A DNA stretch of 64,000 bases, taken from the NCBI GenBank assembly GCA_007115705.1, contig QXEO01002115.1:753018-817017 (forward strand), written 5' to 3'. This document shows positions 45,886-58,250 of the stretch, one piece after another. A model generated the notes under the pieces. The model was not told the origin of the DNA. It saw nothing but the letters and a program-made list of their open reading frames with translations, and searched no databases. Numbering within the stretch: the stretch's first letter is position 1; each line of letters begins with the position of its first letter. Source of the DNA: Dactylis glomerata. Its lineage: Eukaryota; Streptophyta; Magnoliopsida; Poales; Poaceae. Made by a program: the position numbers and the translations under genes.

Positions 45886-48860
45886 ATTTTTTTTATAGAA
45901 GAAGGGAGTTTAATTACAAGAAGACCAACCCAAATGCAAACAAATGAGATGGTCACCCACACACGCACACTCTCAAGTCTCAACCCCTAAGCCTACTCTC
46001 TCGAGGCAGGTGCACTCCCTCCGGCATATGCCGTCTCCCAAAGACAAAGCTCCTCCCTCACTCGATCAACTAGCCCTAGCACATCCCTTTGTTCTCGAAG
46101 GTTCCCAAACACCCTAGCATTCCTCTGTTTCCATAGCATCCATGCCGTCAAAAGCACGAAGGCATCAAACCTCGGTCTATCCGCTTTGTGCACTTGGTCC
46201 CTCGCTGCTAGCCACCACTGCTCTAGCTTGCTATCTGGCTGTGGTTCAGCTATCTCCAGTTGGACCGCTTGCAGTCCTCCATGCCACATTTGCCGTGCAA
46301 ACACCTCACACTTCGCCAGGATGTGATCAACACTGTCCTCCACCTGCAAGCAAGTGAAGCACACATCCGGTGTCTCCTGCAACCCATGCCTCACCCTCCC
46401 GTCCGACGTCCCTAGCATGTCGTGCGACACCGACGAGCCAAAAATCTTGCATTTGAGTGTGGCCTTGGCGTCCCAAATCGCCTCCGCCACACTGGAGTAA
46501 ACTCTGCCCTGACAGAGCATGCGATATGTATCGCTGGCGGAGTATCTCTCCGAGGAGCCCCCGTCCAGGTGAATTTGTCCTGCTCATCCTCATTGCATTG
46601 GACCTCCGCTATAGCCAGCCAGAGCCTAACACACTGTGTACTACCCTCCTCGGATAATCCACTGCTAATGTCTAAGATCCATCTGTTATCTCTCATTGCT
46701 TCCGCCATGGTTCTTTTGTTTTTCCTCCTTGTTGGAACTCGATCCGCGATCAAAGGGGCAATCTCCGCAAAATGTCAATCCAGCGATCCATCTGTCCTTC
46801 CAAAACCATACCGATCGCCCGTTTCCGATCTCAATCTTTGCCAGGCACTCAAAAATGTTCCTGGTTCTATCATCTTTCAACATCGGCAGCCCCTACCAGG
46901 GCTTCATTGGATTGGTTCTACCCAACCACTCCCATCATAGTCGCAGAGCCAAACCTTGAAGTTTCATGTCCTTTATCCCCAACCCACAAAGCATGTGGGC
47001 TGACAGATCGTGTCCCAACACACGAGGCATTGGCCCCCTGTAACCTCCGACTTGCCTGCCCAGAAGAAGGCACGCATCCACTTGACTATCTCATCCAAGA
47101 GCCAGAGCGGCGCACCTGCAATCGACAGATGGTGAATCACTTTGGCCATGAGGACTGATTTGATCAAGATCAACCGACCAGGTCTCACAATTAGGCCCCA
47201 TTGCCAATACGGGATGAAGTTCACCGGCCTATCTAGAACCGACTGCCACTCAGCCTTTGTTAGTGATCAAAGCGCCAGGAGTAACCCTAGGTATCGAATT
47301 GGAAACTTGGCGATCTCGCAATCTAGCAGCTCCTTCACTTTATCCTCATCCTCTGACGACACTCTAATCAAGGTCGCAGTACTCTTCCTATAGTTGATCT
47401 TCAGACCGGAGGCCTCCCCAAAAATCCTCAAGATCTCACTGACTGCGATTAGTTCCATTTCCGTTGGTTTCAGAAAAGGACCACATCATCAGCGTAAACT
47501 GATATTCTCTGAAGCGGTGTGATCCCTGCTAAATTCCCCAGCAGTTGTGCTTCCACGACCTTGTGCACTCCTGCCGTCAACACCTCCATGCCAATGACAA
47601 AAAGCATCGGGGATGTGGGATCCCCCTACCAGAGCCCTCGCACATGCTGAATCCTGTCCCTAGGCACTCCATTCACTGTGACTTTCTTGGTGGCCATTTG
47701 CAGAAGAATCGCTAGACACTTGAGGAACACGTCACTGAACCCCATGTGTTTCAACACCTCAAATAGGAAGGCCCTGGATAAGGAATCGAACACCCTTGCT
47801 ATGTCTAATTTCAGAATCACTCCCTTCTATTTTCTCAAGTTGATTTTCCTGGCAACCTGTCACACCAGTACAAAGTTATCGTGCAAAGATCATCCTCTGA
47901 TGAAGGCTGATTGGTTGGTACTCACCAACTCCGGCAATCTCGGTTTCAAGCGGTTAGCAAGAATCTTGGAGAACAGTTTGGAGAAGATATAGACCAAACT
48001 GATTGGCCTGAAATCCCCCACTGACTCAGCATCTGGTTTCTTCAGAATTAAGGTGATCAGGGCACGATTCAACTTAGCAAAACCATGGCCATCCGCTACT
48101 GCAAGTTTCAGAAGCACAACCATCACATCCTATTTGATCACGGTCCAAGAAGCCTAGTAGAAGGCGCCAGTGAACCCATCTAGGCCCGGTGCTTGGTCTG
48201 GCGGCAGTTCTTTTATGATGGCCCACACTTCCTCCTTGGAAAACAGCCCATCAAGGCCCGGTCGCTCAAATCCAATTGAGGCAGGTTCAAACTCTCCAGA
48301 TCGATACTATGTTCCCTGCACTGAATTGCACCCAGCAGATTGGTGTAGGCTGCCGTGAAGGCCTAAACCTTTTGATCCTGCTTCATGACAATCTCCTCAC
48401 CTACCCGGATCGAGGGGATGTAGTTTTTAGTCCTTCTTCCATTGACAACCGCATGGAATAGGCGAGTATTAGCGTCTCCTTCCTTGATCCATCGCAGCCA
48501 CGACCTCTGTCGCGCTATGGTCCTTTCCAGAGAAGCCAATCTGAGCACTGAGTGTTTCAACATACTGCCGAGCCATCTTTCTCCCGGCGACAATACTCTC
48601 CTTTCCTATGCCATATCTAGCTTGAAGATAAGCATATTCGCGATCCCAATGTTCAGCTTAACTTTTTCGTTTTTCCATTGTCCCCATGCCTAGAGGCAGG
48701 CCGCTGCATTCCGGAGTAGAGCATCGAGCCTCTTAAACGGGTCCATGATCTCAGGGTCACATCTCCACGCCTCTCTAATGGCATCATGAAACATGTCCGT
48801 GAGTATGCAGATCTCTGCTAAGGGTGGAATGCTGAGTACGCGGAGATTAACAAATGCTTA
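45886..48860 (-). mobile_element. 5'-truncated L1-type LINE (reverse transcriptase region), right limit approximate
   Basis: On the minus strand the coding order is: a region with SWLRWIKEGDANTRLFHAVV (48593 down); RT start with FRPISLVYIFSKLFSKILAN (about 48000); LKLDIARVFDSLSR (about 47800); the catalytic YADD in ISVYADDVVLF (47485-47496); GLKINYRKSTATLI (about 47390); and a zinc-binding zf-RVT motif CFTCLQVEDSVDHILAKC (about 46306-46365). The reading is split by several frameshifts and stops, one directly after VVLF. The endonuclease part is missing. A T-run at 45887-45895 marks the poly(A) end. I could not find target duplications. Confidence 0.85.
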
Positions 48861-50149
48861 GAAACATGTCTGTGAGATACTACATAAAAGACTAAGAAGA
48901 TGGAAAGAAAAACTACTGTCCCTTGGTTTTGATGGTGAACGGCATGAGCTCTGCCTCTGCATTATAGAAGAGGGAAATTGATCCAGTTAATAAGGAAAAA
49001 TGGACCCCAAAACCTTACATCATGCGGTTAATTCAGGGAAACCGCAAAAACCACACATGATAACTCATGGTACATCATCCGCGCCGGATACAAGAGCCCC
49101 TAGACCTAATATTAGAGGCCATGTATTGTATGCAACAAATACAAACTCCCCAAACACACAAAAATTCTCGCTACTGGCGACGCACCGCTGTGCACCCTCG
49201 CAATAGAAGTGGTCAAGCATTGACCTCTACTACGGCGTGCACCGCCTGGATTGCCTGAGGCGTGTGTTGCTTCTTGTACATTTGCAGGTAATGTTGCATC
49301 TTCTCATTCAGGTAATGTTGCATCTTCTCATTGAAGTAATGTTGCATCTTCTCATCTTCTAAACCCTAAACCCTACTGTCCCTTGGTGCAAGATTAGTTC
49401 TCATCAATTTTCTCGCAAAAAATATCAAGACATGGGCTTGTAAGCTAGGTTCTCTATTTCAGCCCTACGTGATAACTCAAGTATTCTTATCCTATCATTA
49501 AAAAAATCATCTAGATATGAACCTTCTAGAATGGACAACACATTTCCCACACGAAACTATAGTTTTAGGATGTTGAGAAACTTTCTTATAGCATGGCTAC
49601 ACAAAGATTGGACTGCTCATCCCATATGGCTGTAACGTGAAGAGGCGTGCGTCGCCGGACTCTGCAATATAACTTGTGGCCAAGTTTGTACTCTATATGG
49701 TCGTGCTGCACGGCTCGTATGATCCAATTATGTACATTCAGTATGCCTTTTACAACGGTTCTACAGCCTTTTGATCCCTGATAACTTGTTGGGTGGGGGG
49801 AGGGGGCAACGGCCCCTAGCTCCAACTAAGATTTTGCTTGATCATGACCTGAAATTCAGAAAAAGGTAGCATCGAATAGTCGTAATGGATTCCGACTTGT
49901 GTGTTGCAACTTGAACCTTAGAGGTTTAAATAATCTATCTCGGAGGAGTTATTTCTATGTTAGTTCGTTTAATCTGTCGCTTGTATGTGCCTAATGGCTA
50001 TGAAAAACAACCATCTTTATTCATGTTTAAAACTTGATATGAGTCAAGTAATTGAAGAAATATCTCTCTCACCTTGCTACTAATGACTAATTATTGTAAA
50101 GATGTCCAAATCCTTTCTTTTTATTTTTTTTTACAGATTTTGATACTTT
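48861..50149. other. Stretch without a supported gene
   Basis: Only short unrelated frames, plus the 24-bp tandem repeat at 49285-49356. Nothing else is recognisable. Confidence 0.4.
49285..49356. repeat. 24-bp tandem repeat, three copies, followed by telomere-like CCCTAAA units
   Basis: CAGGTAATGTTGCATCTTCT plus CATT at 49285 and 49309, and a near copy at 49333 starting GAAG. Directly after comes CTAAACCCTAAACCCTA, two plant-telomere-type units. Confidence 0.85.
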
Positions 50150-51480
50150 CTGGGGAGATTAAGGCTAATTATGACCACTAGTATTGGCAGAGCCCGCCTG
50201 CCAGGGTACATGGCATTGGTACCCCTGGTGATGAGGGCTTAACTCGGCAATGACCTAGATTAAGGACTTATGATCGGGGGAAGAGTGCATTGGATGAACT
50301 CAAAGGTAAAGATTCGGACAAACAAGGCGAAAGTTGATGTATTGCGGCTCAATCTCAGTATATCCCTGGCCATCCTCTCTTGGCCCCTATTTATAGGTGG
50401 ACAGGTCTCGAGGATCCAGTCGGGTTCTATACAGACTCACCATATATGGCGGTTTACATATCAGTTTCCATATTCAAATACAACTTGACTTCTATCTCAG
50501 GCCTTTATTTCTAATGGCCTTTACCCGAATACACCTCAGGGGTACCAATATTACAAGCCTCGGTAGTCATACCCTTATCAGTAGCCCCTGAGATTCTATA
50601 TGAATCATAGATTTGGGTCGAATATTAAATCTTTAAATCTTCGACTTGTATATAATCTTTGACTGAAGTAAATCTTTGAATTCTTTACTTCCAATTTATC
50701 AATATCTCATTTTTTCTATTTTTCATGGGGATATTGGTGAATGAGTCTGGTGCTTCTGATGGATGAGGAACCAGTTAATTGCATGGGCAAATACTCATTA
50801 CCTACTTCAAACTCAAGTCCTCGGACTCAAATTCGGGACCTGGCGTAATCCAGCTTGTGCCGCATTTAGGACTTACCAAAGCATGAATTCCAGTATTTCT
50901 TAGGATACCCAGTACGTCCACCGGGATTTTCTTCATATCGTGGATATGGAAAAGTTACTAGCAGAGTGTATTCGTGTGTGAATACTAGGCCATGCAGGAC
51001 GGATCCTGAGGTCTTACCTTCATGATCTTTGCGACCACGACATTTAGGCGTGTTATCGCGACGGACGCGATCTGAGAATATGAATTTATTGAGAGCCTTG
51101 TTTGGCTGTTATAATACCCAAAATTGTCGGGTTGCTTTAATCAGCTACTCACAAATTACTCCCGATGTGAATGAAATGTCGAGTGCATTATCTGATGTTA
51201 ACCACCGATGATGAAGTCGAGTTTTTACTCCTCCATAGTAGTTGAGTTTTTGAATCACCGGGTGCACCATCAGCGCTCCTGATGGTAGTAGCCCCCGAGG
51301 CTATAGTCGAATTATATTTATTCGAGTATAGGCTCAAAATTTCTTCGAGTGTACTTAGAAGCTTCGACCTACATAAAATATCTTCTCCTTGCGAGTTTTT
51401 CTTTGAGTGATCCTTTACTTGTTTTTGAAGGAAAGCTGAGCGCCATGACCAAGGCACTGCGTATCTGGGGCAAAGGAAAC
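50150..51480 (-). mobile_element. Decayed gypsy-type 3' region (possible LTR plus polypurine tract)
   Basis: On the minus strand a purine-rich CTCAGGGGCTAC (about 50582-50593) precedes TGATAAGGGTATGACTACCG, a plausible LTR start, and an LTR-like TATA (CCTATAAATAGGGGCC, about 50387-50402) follows. A related GCCTCGGGGGCTAC motif occurs at about 51290. Such GGGGCTAC-rich segments are frequent in gypsy elements of cereals. LTR limits and target duplications were not found. Confidence 0.4.
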
Positions 51481-53175
51481 CGAGCCATATGGGATTGCTT
51501 TTTCTAGATTGCTAATGAGGTAATTCTGCGTTTTGACTGGGTGGATCTAGGCAGGTGAGGTCCTGGTGGTGTTGGTTCTTGGGATGCCGACGGGCTGCGT
51601 TGGTCTGCCCTCTCCATGTCTTCCGATCTGTTTGGTAGTTGACTGGCGGCAAGGGGGCTGCTAGTCTTGCGAATAATGGTGGTGGTCCTTGGATTCCTCT
51701 CGCGCCAAGTGAAGATCGATCGGAAGCTTCTTCCCACCGGGCATGCTGGATTTTCCTGTTTCAGAAGGCCCTGCCGGCGAAATTCATTGTGCGATCAATG
51801 GCTGAAGATTGCTGGATTGGGTGTTTTCGGTCGTGCGCACCCATGTTTTTTATCTGACCATTTGGTTTCAGAGGGAGTGCTTCGAAGCTCTGCTGGCTGT
51901 TAATATTATGGAGCTCATTTTCTATCCATGGAGCTGGTGGAGAAGGTCATGAAAGCCGTGATCGGTGGAAGAGCAATGGTGGTCGGAACTTGGTGGTGAT
52001 GTGGAATCGGCTTGGTGCTTCGTGACTTCAAATAGCGACTTGTTTGTGGGGGCGACTGCATATGAGAAGTTCAGAGTTCTATCTTTCAAGATGAAAATCT
52101 AAAGTCTGGCCTTAATTCGTTGTGCCAGGCAATGTTCTTGTTGAAGGCAATTTTGTGAGAGTGAGGATTTTCTTCATGGTGAAACATAGGATCTATGATC
52201 GGACGACGATAGCGTTTGTAGAGAAGATATCTAGTGGTACACACTATTTGCATGCTACTAGATTCCAAGTCTTTTGACCGTCCATTCTTAGCCAACGGAC
52301 AGGATTAAAGACAGCTCTAGGACTTTTCTACGATGGGAGATAAGCAAATAAGTCCCTATTTGTTTTCATATTGTTGCACACGGAAATCTCTCTCTGACTC
52401 TCTCCTTGCTCATTTCCCAAATCGCCTGCAACTAGCTTCAATGAATCTTCATCTAAAAAAAATCTTCCAGGAATCATTACCATGATGCAGTCTCATGGCT
52501 ACGCGCTCGATTCGTGCCGGATTTACCGTGTGCGTGGAGGTGGCTGCAGCCGCGGATGAGCTAGAGAACGCCATAGCACCTCCATGTTTGCGGCTGTGTG
52601 TTGAAGTACTCCAACCAAATTTTTATTTCAAAGCAAACAGAATCAGCGTGTTGCGCTGCTCAACATAACGATCCTAGCTTCGATTTGGCGGCGAATTTGG
52701 ATGCTGCATGTTGTGCAACCTAGCTTCGATTTGAGTGGCGATTTCAATCTCGTGAGGGATCTGCTGTCACAATACGAAAATATGGAGGCACAGATTTGCA
52801 TATTTACCATGGTGAGTGGTGGACCTGGTCAAGTTTGATCTCCTCTCCTTTGATTCAATTTGGACAGTCCAGATTGATCTGGAATCTAGTTGTACACAAC
52901 TACTTCGTAGCAGTAGATATCTTCTCAGCGTTTGTGCACTGTTTTCTTTTTAGAGGCGTCACTTATGGAGAAGCTGATCTTCTGGTGTTGTCTTGGTGGT
53001 GTTAGTGTTGGTGTTTCAAGTTTTTGATCTCTGTAGCGGGACTTTTTTTGTATTTCCTTTCTTTTGCTGACTGTGTGCATCCTTTAGGCTATTAGGGCAT
53101 AATATTGCTGCAGAGGCTGAGTGTAATTGATATCTCCGTGATATTAATATATGCTCTTTATCTAAAGAAAAATAG
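51481..53175 (+). mobile_element. Probable LINE remnant with 3' tail
   Basis: The end of the segment (about 53050-53172) reads TTGCTGACTGTGTGCATCCT ... GCAGAGGCTGAGTGTAATTG ... TTAATATATGCTCTTTATCT then AAAGAAAAATA, the wording of grass LINE 3' ends. Upstream to about 51500 no frame encodes a recognisable reverse transcriptase, so the left limit is uncertain. Confidence 0.45.
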
Positions 53176-53409
53176 GCTTTTTGACGAGGCACAAGAGACC
53201 CGCTCAATTTCAGAGGATGAGAGGAGACCCGTTCCAAGAAATTGTCTACTTTGTACATAAAGAAATAAAACTATAAGTACTGGTTTATCAAATATGCAAA
53301 CAAATAATATTAATAGCATACTATTGTTGCTTGCTGGATCAACTTGAGATACATCTACTAGCATGGACGTATGAACCGCTTCAACCAATATACCTGTAGT
53401 TTAAAAGAA

Positions 53410-53687
53410 CGGTTTTGCTATTTCTCAGTAGACTGAGAAATAGCTTAGGGCTCAGTAGAATTCTAGACAATTAAATTTGTATCGTGATTTGTATAATTGA
53501 GTTGCAAGTTGAGTTGCAACTGAGATTTTTTCAATTGCAAGTGATGTTGCAACTAGGAACTATACATCCAGATCGTTGGATTGTTTCGTGATTCATGCTA
53601 ATAGTGATGAGTTACAACTAAGATGTGATGATATTATTCTACTGAGCTATAAGCTAATGCTCAGTAGACTGAGCCCTAGACACACCC
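53410..53687. mobile_element. Mutator-type MITE, 278 bp, TSD TTAAAAGAA
   Basis: Perfect 9-bp duplications TTAAAAGAA lie at 53401-53409 and 53688-53696. The roughly 50-bp termini are imperfect inverted repeats sharing CTCAGT.GACTGAG and TAGCTTA..GCTCAGTAGAA blocks. Non-coding interior. The 9-bp duplication points to the Mutator superfamily. Confidence 0.85.
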
Positions 53688-53965
53688 TTAAAAGAAATGT
53701 GTGTGAACTACAGTCACACTAGTGGAAAACGGGCCTTTGGTCAGGCCCTTTTAGTCCCGATCGTAATCTGGGCCGGGACTAAAGGCCTGGCCATGTCGCC
53801 CCAAGTTCGCCCACCCGCACGGCAGCCTTTAGTCCCGGTCCGTTACAACTCTATAGTCCCGGTTTGAGATACAAACCGGGACTAAAGGGCTATGCGGTGA
53901 GCAGCCCGCATATGCGCCCCCTTTAGTCCCGGTTTGTGTCTCAAACCAAGATTAAAGGCTTCTGC

Positions 53966-53975
53966 CTATATATAT
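53966..53975 (+). promoter_or_regulatory. TATA-like box upstream of the CACTA transposase
   Basis: CCTATATATATGG follows the subterminal repeats, about 300 bases before the transposase start, with a likely intron between (acceptor TGATGCAG before 54280). Confidence 0.4.
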
Positions 53976-54279
53976 GGCCGCAGCCCCTCTCCCCTCTCCC
54001 CTCTCCCTTATATTTTTCTTGGATGGAGGAGTGTGGGTTTGTGCTAGTTCTCTATTTCATTCCTATGCACTAGAGGTATTTGTTGAAATGTGTATTAGAG
54101 CGATGCCATGTCAGTTCACCGAACACAACTACGATATGAGGTGCCCGAGCCACGCTTAAGCCTCTTCCTCTTTATTTCCACTTATTCTAAAAGGTTAGCA
54201 ACTATATTTCCGCGTTTAGACCATGTGGTACTAATTTTTAGGATCATGATTGCGTTTGATATACTGTTGTATGATGCAG

Positions 54280-56922
54280 ATGAGCCATCCATGGATGTAT
54301 GGTGATCGACGCACAGCCGCTTACAGAGAAGGCGTGCATTCTTTTCGAGATGCGGCCGAGGCGAACAAGCATGGTGGTGGCTATATGTTTTGTCCATGTG
54401 TTGAATGTCGGAATGAGAAGGATTACACTTCCTCAAGAGTCATTCAGAGCCACCTGCTTCGGTCCGGTTTTATGTCTGGCTATAATGTTTGGACCAAGCA
54501 CAGAGAAATAGGGGTTATGATGGAAGACGACGATGAAGAAGAGAACGATGATGACAACTACCGATCTATGTTTCCTGAGTATGCTGATACCGCAATGGAA
54601 GACAATGAAGAAGAAGATCAGGGTGAAAAATGGGAACCAGATGAGCCCGTTGATGATCTTGGCCGGGTCATTTCTGATGCACGGCGAGGCTGCGACACAG
54701 AAAAGGAGAGGTTGCAGTTCGAGCAGATGCTACAGGACCACAAAAAATTGTTGTACCCAACTTGTGAAGATGGCCAGAAGAAGCTGGGTAGCACACTGGA
54801 ATTACTGAAGTGGAAGGTAGAGACCAGTGTGACTGACTCGTCATTTGAAAAGTTGCTGGTCTGATGAAGAAGATGCTTTAAAGAAAGAACAAATTGCCCG
54901 CCAGCACGTACGAAGCAAAGAAGCTTGTCTGCCCTCTAGGATTAGACGTGCAGAAGATACATGCATGCCCTAATGACTGCATCCTCTACCGCGGTGAGAA
55001 GTACGAGAATATGGATAAATGCCCGGTATGCACTGCATTGCCGTATAAGATCAGAAAAGATGACCCTGGTGATATTGAGGGCGAGCCACCCAGGAAGAGG
55101 GTTCCTGCCAAGGTGATGTGGTATGCTCCTATAATACCACGGTTGAAACGTCTCTTCAGAAATAAAGATCATGCGAAGTTGTTGTGATGACACATGGAAG
55201 ATCGTATGAAAGATGACAAGTTGAGGCACCCCGCTGATGGTCGGCACTGGAGAAAAATCGAGAGAGAGTTCCCGAGATTTGCAGCTGACGCAAGGAACTT
55301 ATGGTTTGGTCTAAGTACAGATGGCATGAATCCTTTTGGGGAGCAGAGTTGCAGTCACAGCACCTGGCCCGTTACTCTATGTATCTACAACCTTTCTCCT
55401 TGGTTGTGCATGAAGCGGAAGTTCATTATGATGCCAGTGCTTATCTAAGGTCCAAAGCAACCCGGCAACGACATTGATGTGTACCTAAGGCCATTAGTTG
55501 ATGAACTTTTACAGCTGTGGGCCGAACCAGGTGTACGTGTGTGGGACAAGCACAAACAAGAGGAATTTGACCTTCGAGCGTTGCTTTTCATGACCATCAA
55601 TGATTGGCCTGCTCTTAGTAACATTTCAGGACAGTCAAACAAGGGATACAATGCATGCACGCACTGTTTGGATCAAACAGAAAGTATATATCTGGACAAA
55701 TGTAGGAAGAATGTGTACCCGTACAATCATCATTTTCTTCCACCCAAGCATCCCTTAAAGAAAAAAGGCAAGCATTTCAATGGCAAGGCAGAACCCCGGG
55801 GGAAGCCTGTCACCCGTACTAGTGCTGAAGTATTTGATATGGTCAAATATTTAAAAGTAATCTTTGGAAAGGGTCCTGGCAGCCAACCTGTTCCTAACAG
55901 CCCTGATAAGCGCGCACCCATGTGGAAGAAGAAATCTATATTTTGGGAGCTACCCTATTGGGAAGTCCATGAGGTCCGCTCCACAATCGACGTGATGCAC
56001 CTGACGAAGAATCTCTGCGTGAATATTCTAGGCTTCCTGGGCTTGTATGGGAAGTCAAAAGATACACCGAAAGCACGGGAGGACCAGGAACGTCATAAAG
56101 GACGAGATGGCATGCATCCAGGGTAGTTTCAAGGGCGTGCCAGCTACGCTCTTACCAAGGAAGAGAAGGAAATCTTCTTTGAAGTCATTTTCAGTATCAA
56201 GGTCTCGACTGGCTTCTCGTCGAATATAAAGGGAATCGTAAATATGAAAGACAAAAAATTCCAAAACCTAAAGTCTCATGACTGCCACGTGCTTATGACG
56301 CAATTGCTTCCGGTTGCATTGAGGGGAATTCTACCAGAAAATGTTCGCCTAGCAATTGTGAAGGTATGTGCATTCCTCAATGCAATTTCTTAGAAGGTAA
56401 TCGATCGAGAAAGTCTATCAGGGTTATAGATTGATGTGGTCCAATGTCTGGTCAGCTTCAAGTTGTTGTTCCCGCCATCCTTCTTTAATATAATGACACA
56501 CCTCCTAGTTCACCTAGTCGAAGAGATTAGAATTCTCGGTCCTGTGTTTTTACACAATATGTTCCCCTTCGAGAGGTTCATGGGAGTCTTAAAGAAATAT
56601 GTTCATAACCGTGCTAGGCCAGAAGGAAGCATCTCCAAGGGCTATGGAACAGAGGAGGTCATTGAGTTTTGTGTGGACTTTCTTCCTGACCTTAAGCCGA
56701 TTGGTGTTCCTGAATCTCGGTATGAGGGTAGGCTGACAGGAAAAGGCACACTAGGAAGGAAAGCAAAAGTATGTATGGACGGGCATTCATTCTCTCAAGC
56801 ACACTACACAGTTCTACATAATTCCACCGTGGTGGCTCCGTATATCGTGAGACACAAGAATATTCTACGCTCTGAAAACCCGGGGAAGGCTGACTCTTGG
56901 ATTAAAGGGGAACACGAGAAGA
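54280..56922 (+). pseudogene. CACTA transposase (TNP2/Transposase_21), decayed and truncated
   Basis: The frame starts at ATG 54280 (MSHPWMYGDRR) after the acceptor TGATGCAG. The N-terminal transposase-associated domain has the CPCVECRNEK cysteines (about 54390-54420), then an acidic Asp/Glu tract. A frameshift lies between about 54840 and 54894. The TNP2 domain follows in one frame from 54894: STDGMNPFGEQ (about 55312), VYLRPLVDELLQLW (about 55480) and CTHCLD (about 55655). After it comes the DUF4218-like part with HNMFPFERFMGVLKKY (about 56555-56602). That frame is broken by stops at 55185, 55188, 55446, 56124 and 56391. At most of these sites a single C-to-T or G-to-A change of an Arg, Gln or Trp codon explains the stop. 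The C-terminal end is cut off after GEHEK by the LTR starting at 56923. The copy cannot encode active transposase. Confidence 0.88.
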
Positions 56923-58250
56923 TGATGCGGGACGGTGGTGTTATCTTTTCACCGTCCAGTTGGGAACCCCAAGAGGAAGGTATGATGAGCACAGCAGCAA
57001 GTTTTTCCCTCAGTTATAAAACCAAGGTTTGTCGACCAGGAGAAGAAAAATCCAATACGACTGAAGGTGATGCTTGCAAGCTTTGCAACAGCTCCAAACA
57101 ATTTATAGGGCGCCTCATCCAAGCTTTGCTTTGCAAGCAGCAACGTGGAACCTGCACACAACACAACCAAGTACTTTGTTTCCAACTTACGATGAGGTTG
57201 TCAATCTCACCGGTTTGCTTGAAACAAAGGGTATGAGCGTATCGAGTGGAAAATAGTAGAAGTATGCGAGTAAAGTAAACAGTGCGAGTAAAGTAAATAG
57301 GTGATAGCAATATGATGGAAATAGGACCGGGGTCCACAGTTCACTAGTGGTGTCTCTCCATAAAATAAATAACACATGCTGGGTAAACAAATTACAGTTG
57401 GGCAATTGATAGAATAAAGATAATATGATATCTCAAGAAGATCACTATGCGATTTACTCTGGGCATTACAACAAAATACATAGCCGCCATCCAACTATAT
57501 CTATGACTAATAATCCACTCATGAGGATATCATCCGAACACCCCATGAGTATTAAGTTGCAAACAACAGATAATTGCATTAAGCAAAGTGTGTAATGTAA
57601 ACAAAGCATATGCCCTCGAGCATATGAATTTTGTTTTCTCCCTAGCGGCAACAGCACATCTACAACCTTAGAGGTTTCTGTCACACCCCCAGATTAAATA
57701 GAGGCATGAACCCAACTATCGAGCATAAATACCCCCTCTTGGAGTTACTAGCAACTACTCGGCCAAGATAGCTACTAACAACGGAGAGCATGCAAGATCA
57801 TAAACAACATAGAGATAACATAAGATATAATTCAATATAGCAACTCAATCATAACACCAATATTCATCGGATCCCAACAAACACAACATGTAGAATTACA
57901 TAACGGTGATCTCAATCATGTAGGGTAGCTCATGAGATCTAAACATGAAGCATATGGTGGAGGAGACAACCATCTAGCTACTGCTATGGACCCATAGTCC
58001 AAGGTAGACTACTCACTCATCGCTCTGGAGGCAAGCATGGCAATGAAGAAGATTTCCGATGGTGATTCCCCTCTCCGGCAGGGTGCCGGGAAGAGCTTCT
58101 GGACCCTCCTGATCTCGGGTCAATGACGGCGGCAGATCGCGATGTGTTTCTGGAAAATTGATCGGGTACTTAGGTTTTTCCCATCGGGGGTTCTTTATAG
58201 GCGAAGGGGCATCGTCAGAAGTGGTCCGAGGTGGTCTCACACATAGGGGG
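56923..58250 (-). mobile_element. Gypsy-type LTR fragment, minus orientation, inserted in the transposase
   Basis: It starts (plus strand) TGATGCGGGACGGTGGTG, matching the LTR edge at 14617, and follows the same family to CACATAGGGGG at 58250. The last roughly 370 bases of the family sequence are missing because another LTR begins there. The expected duplication would be GAAGA (56918-56922), with its partner outside the window. Confidence 0.8.

Larger units (their letters stand above)
53717..56922 (+). mobile_element. CACTA (En/Spm) element with transposase, 5' portion; right part displaced by nested LTRs
   Basis: It starts CACTAGTGGAAAACGGGCC at 53717. Subterminal TTTAGTCCCGGTTTG units in both orientations lie at 53745-53955, then a TATATATA stretch (about 53966) and the transposase gene. 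The element is interrupted at 56922/56923 by an LTR; its remainder and right terminus lie beyond the window. Confidence 0.85.

Noticed and set aside
49340..49380. Interstitial telomere signal (CCCTAAACCCTA)
   Set aside because: Only two units; too short to indicate a telomere or a telomeric insertion.
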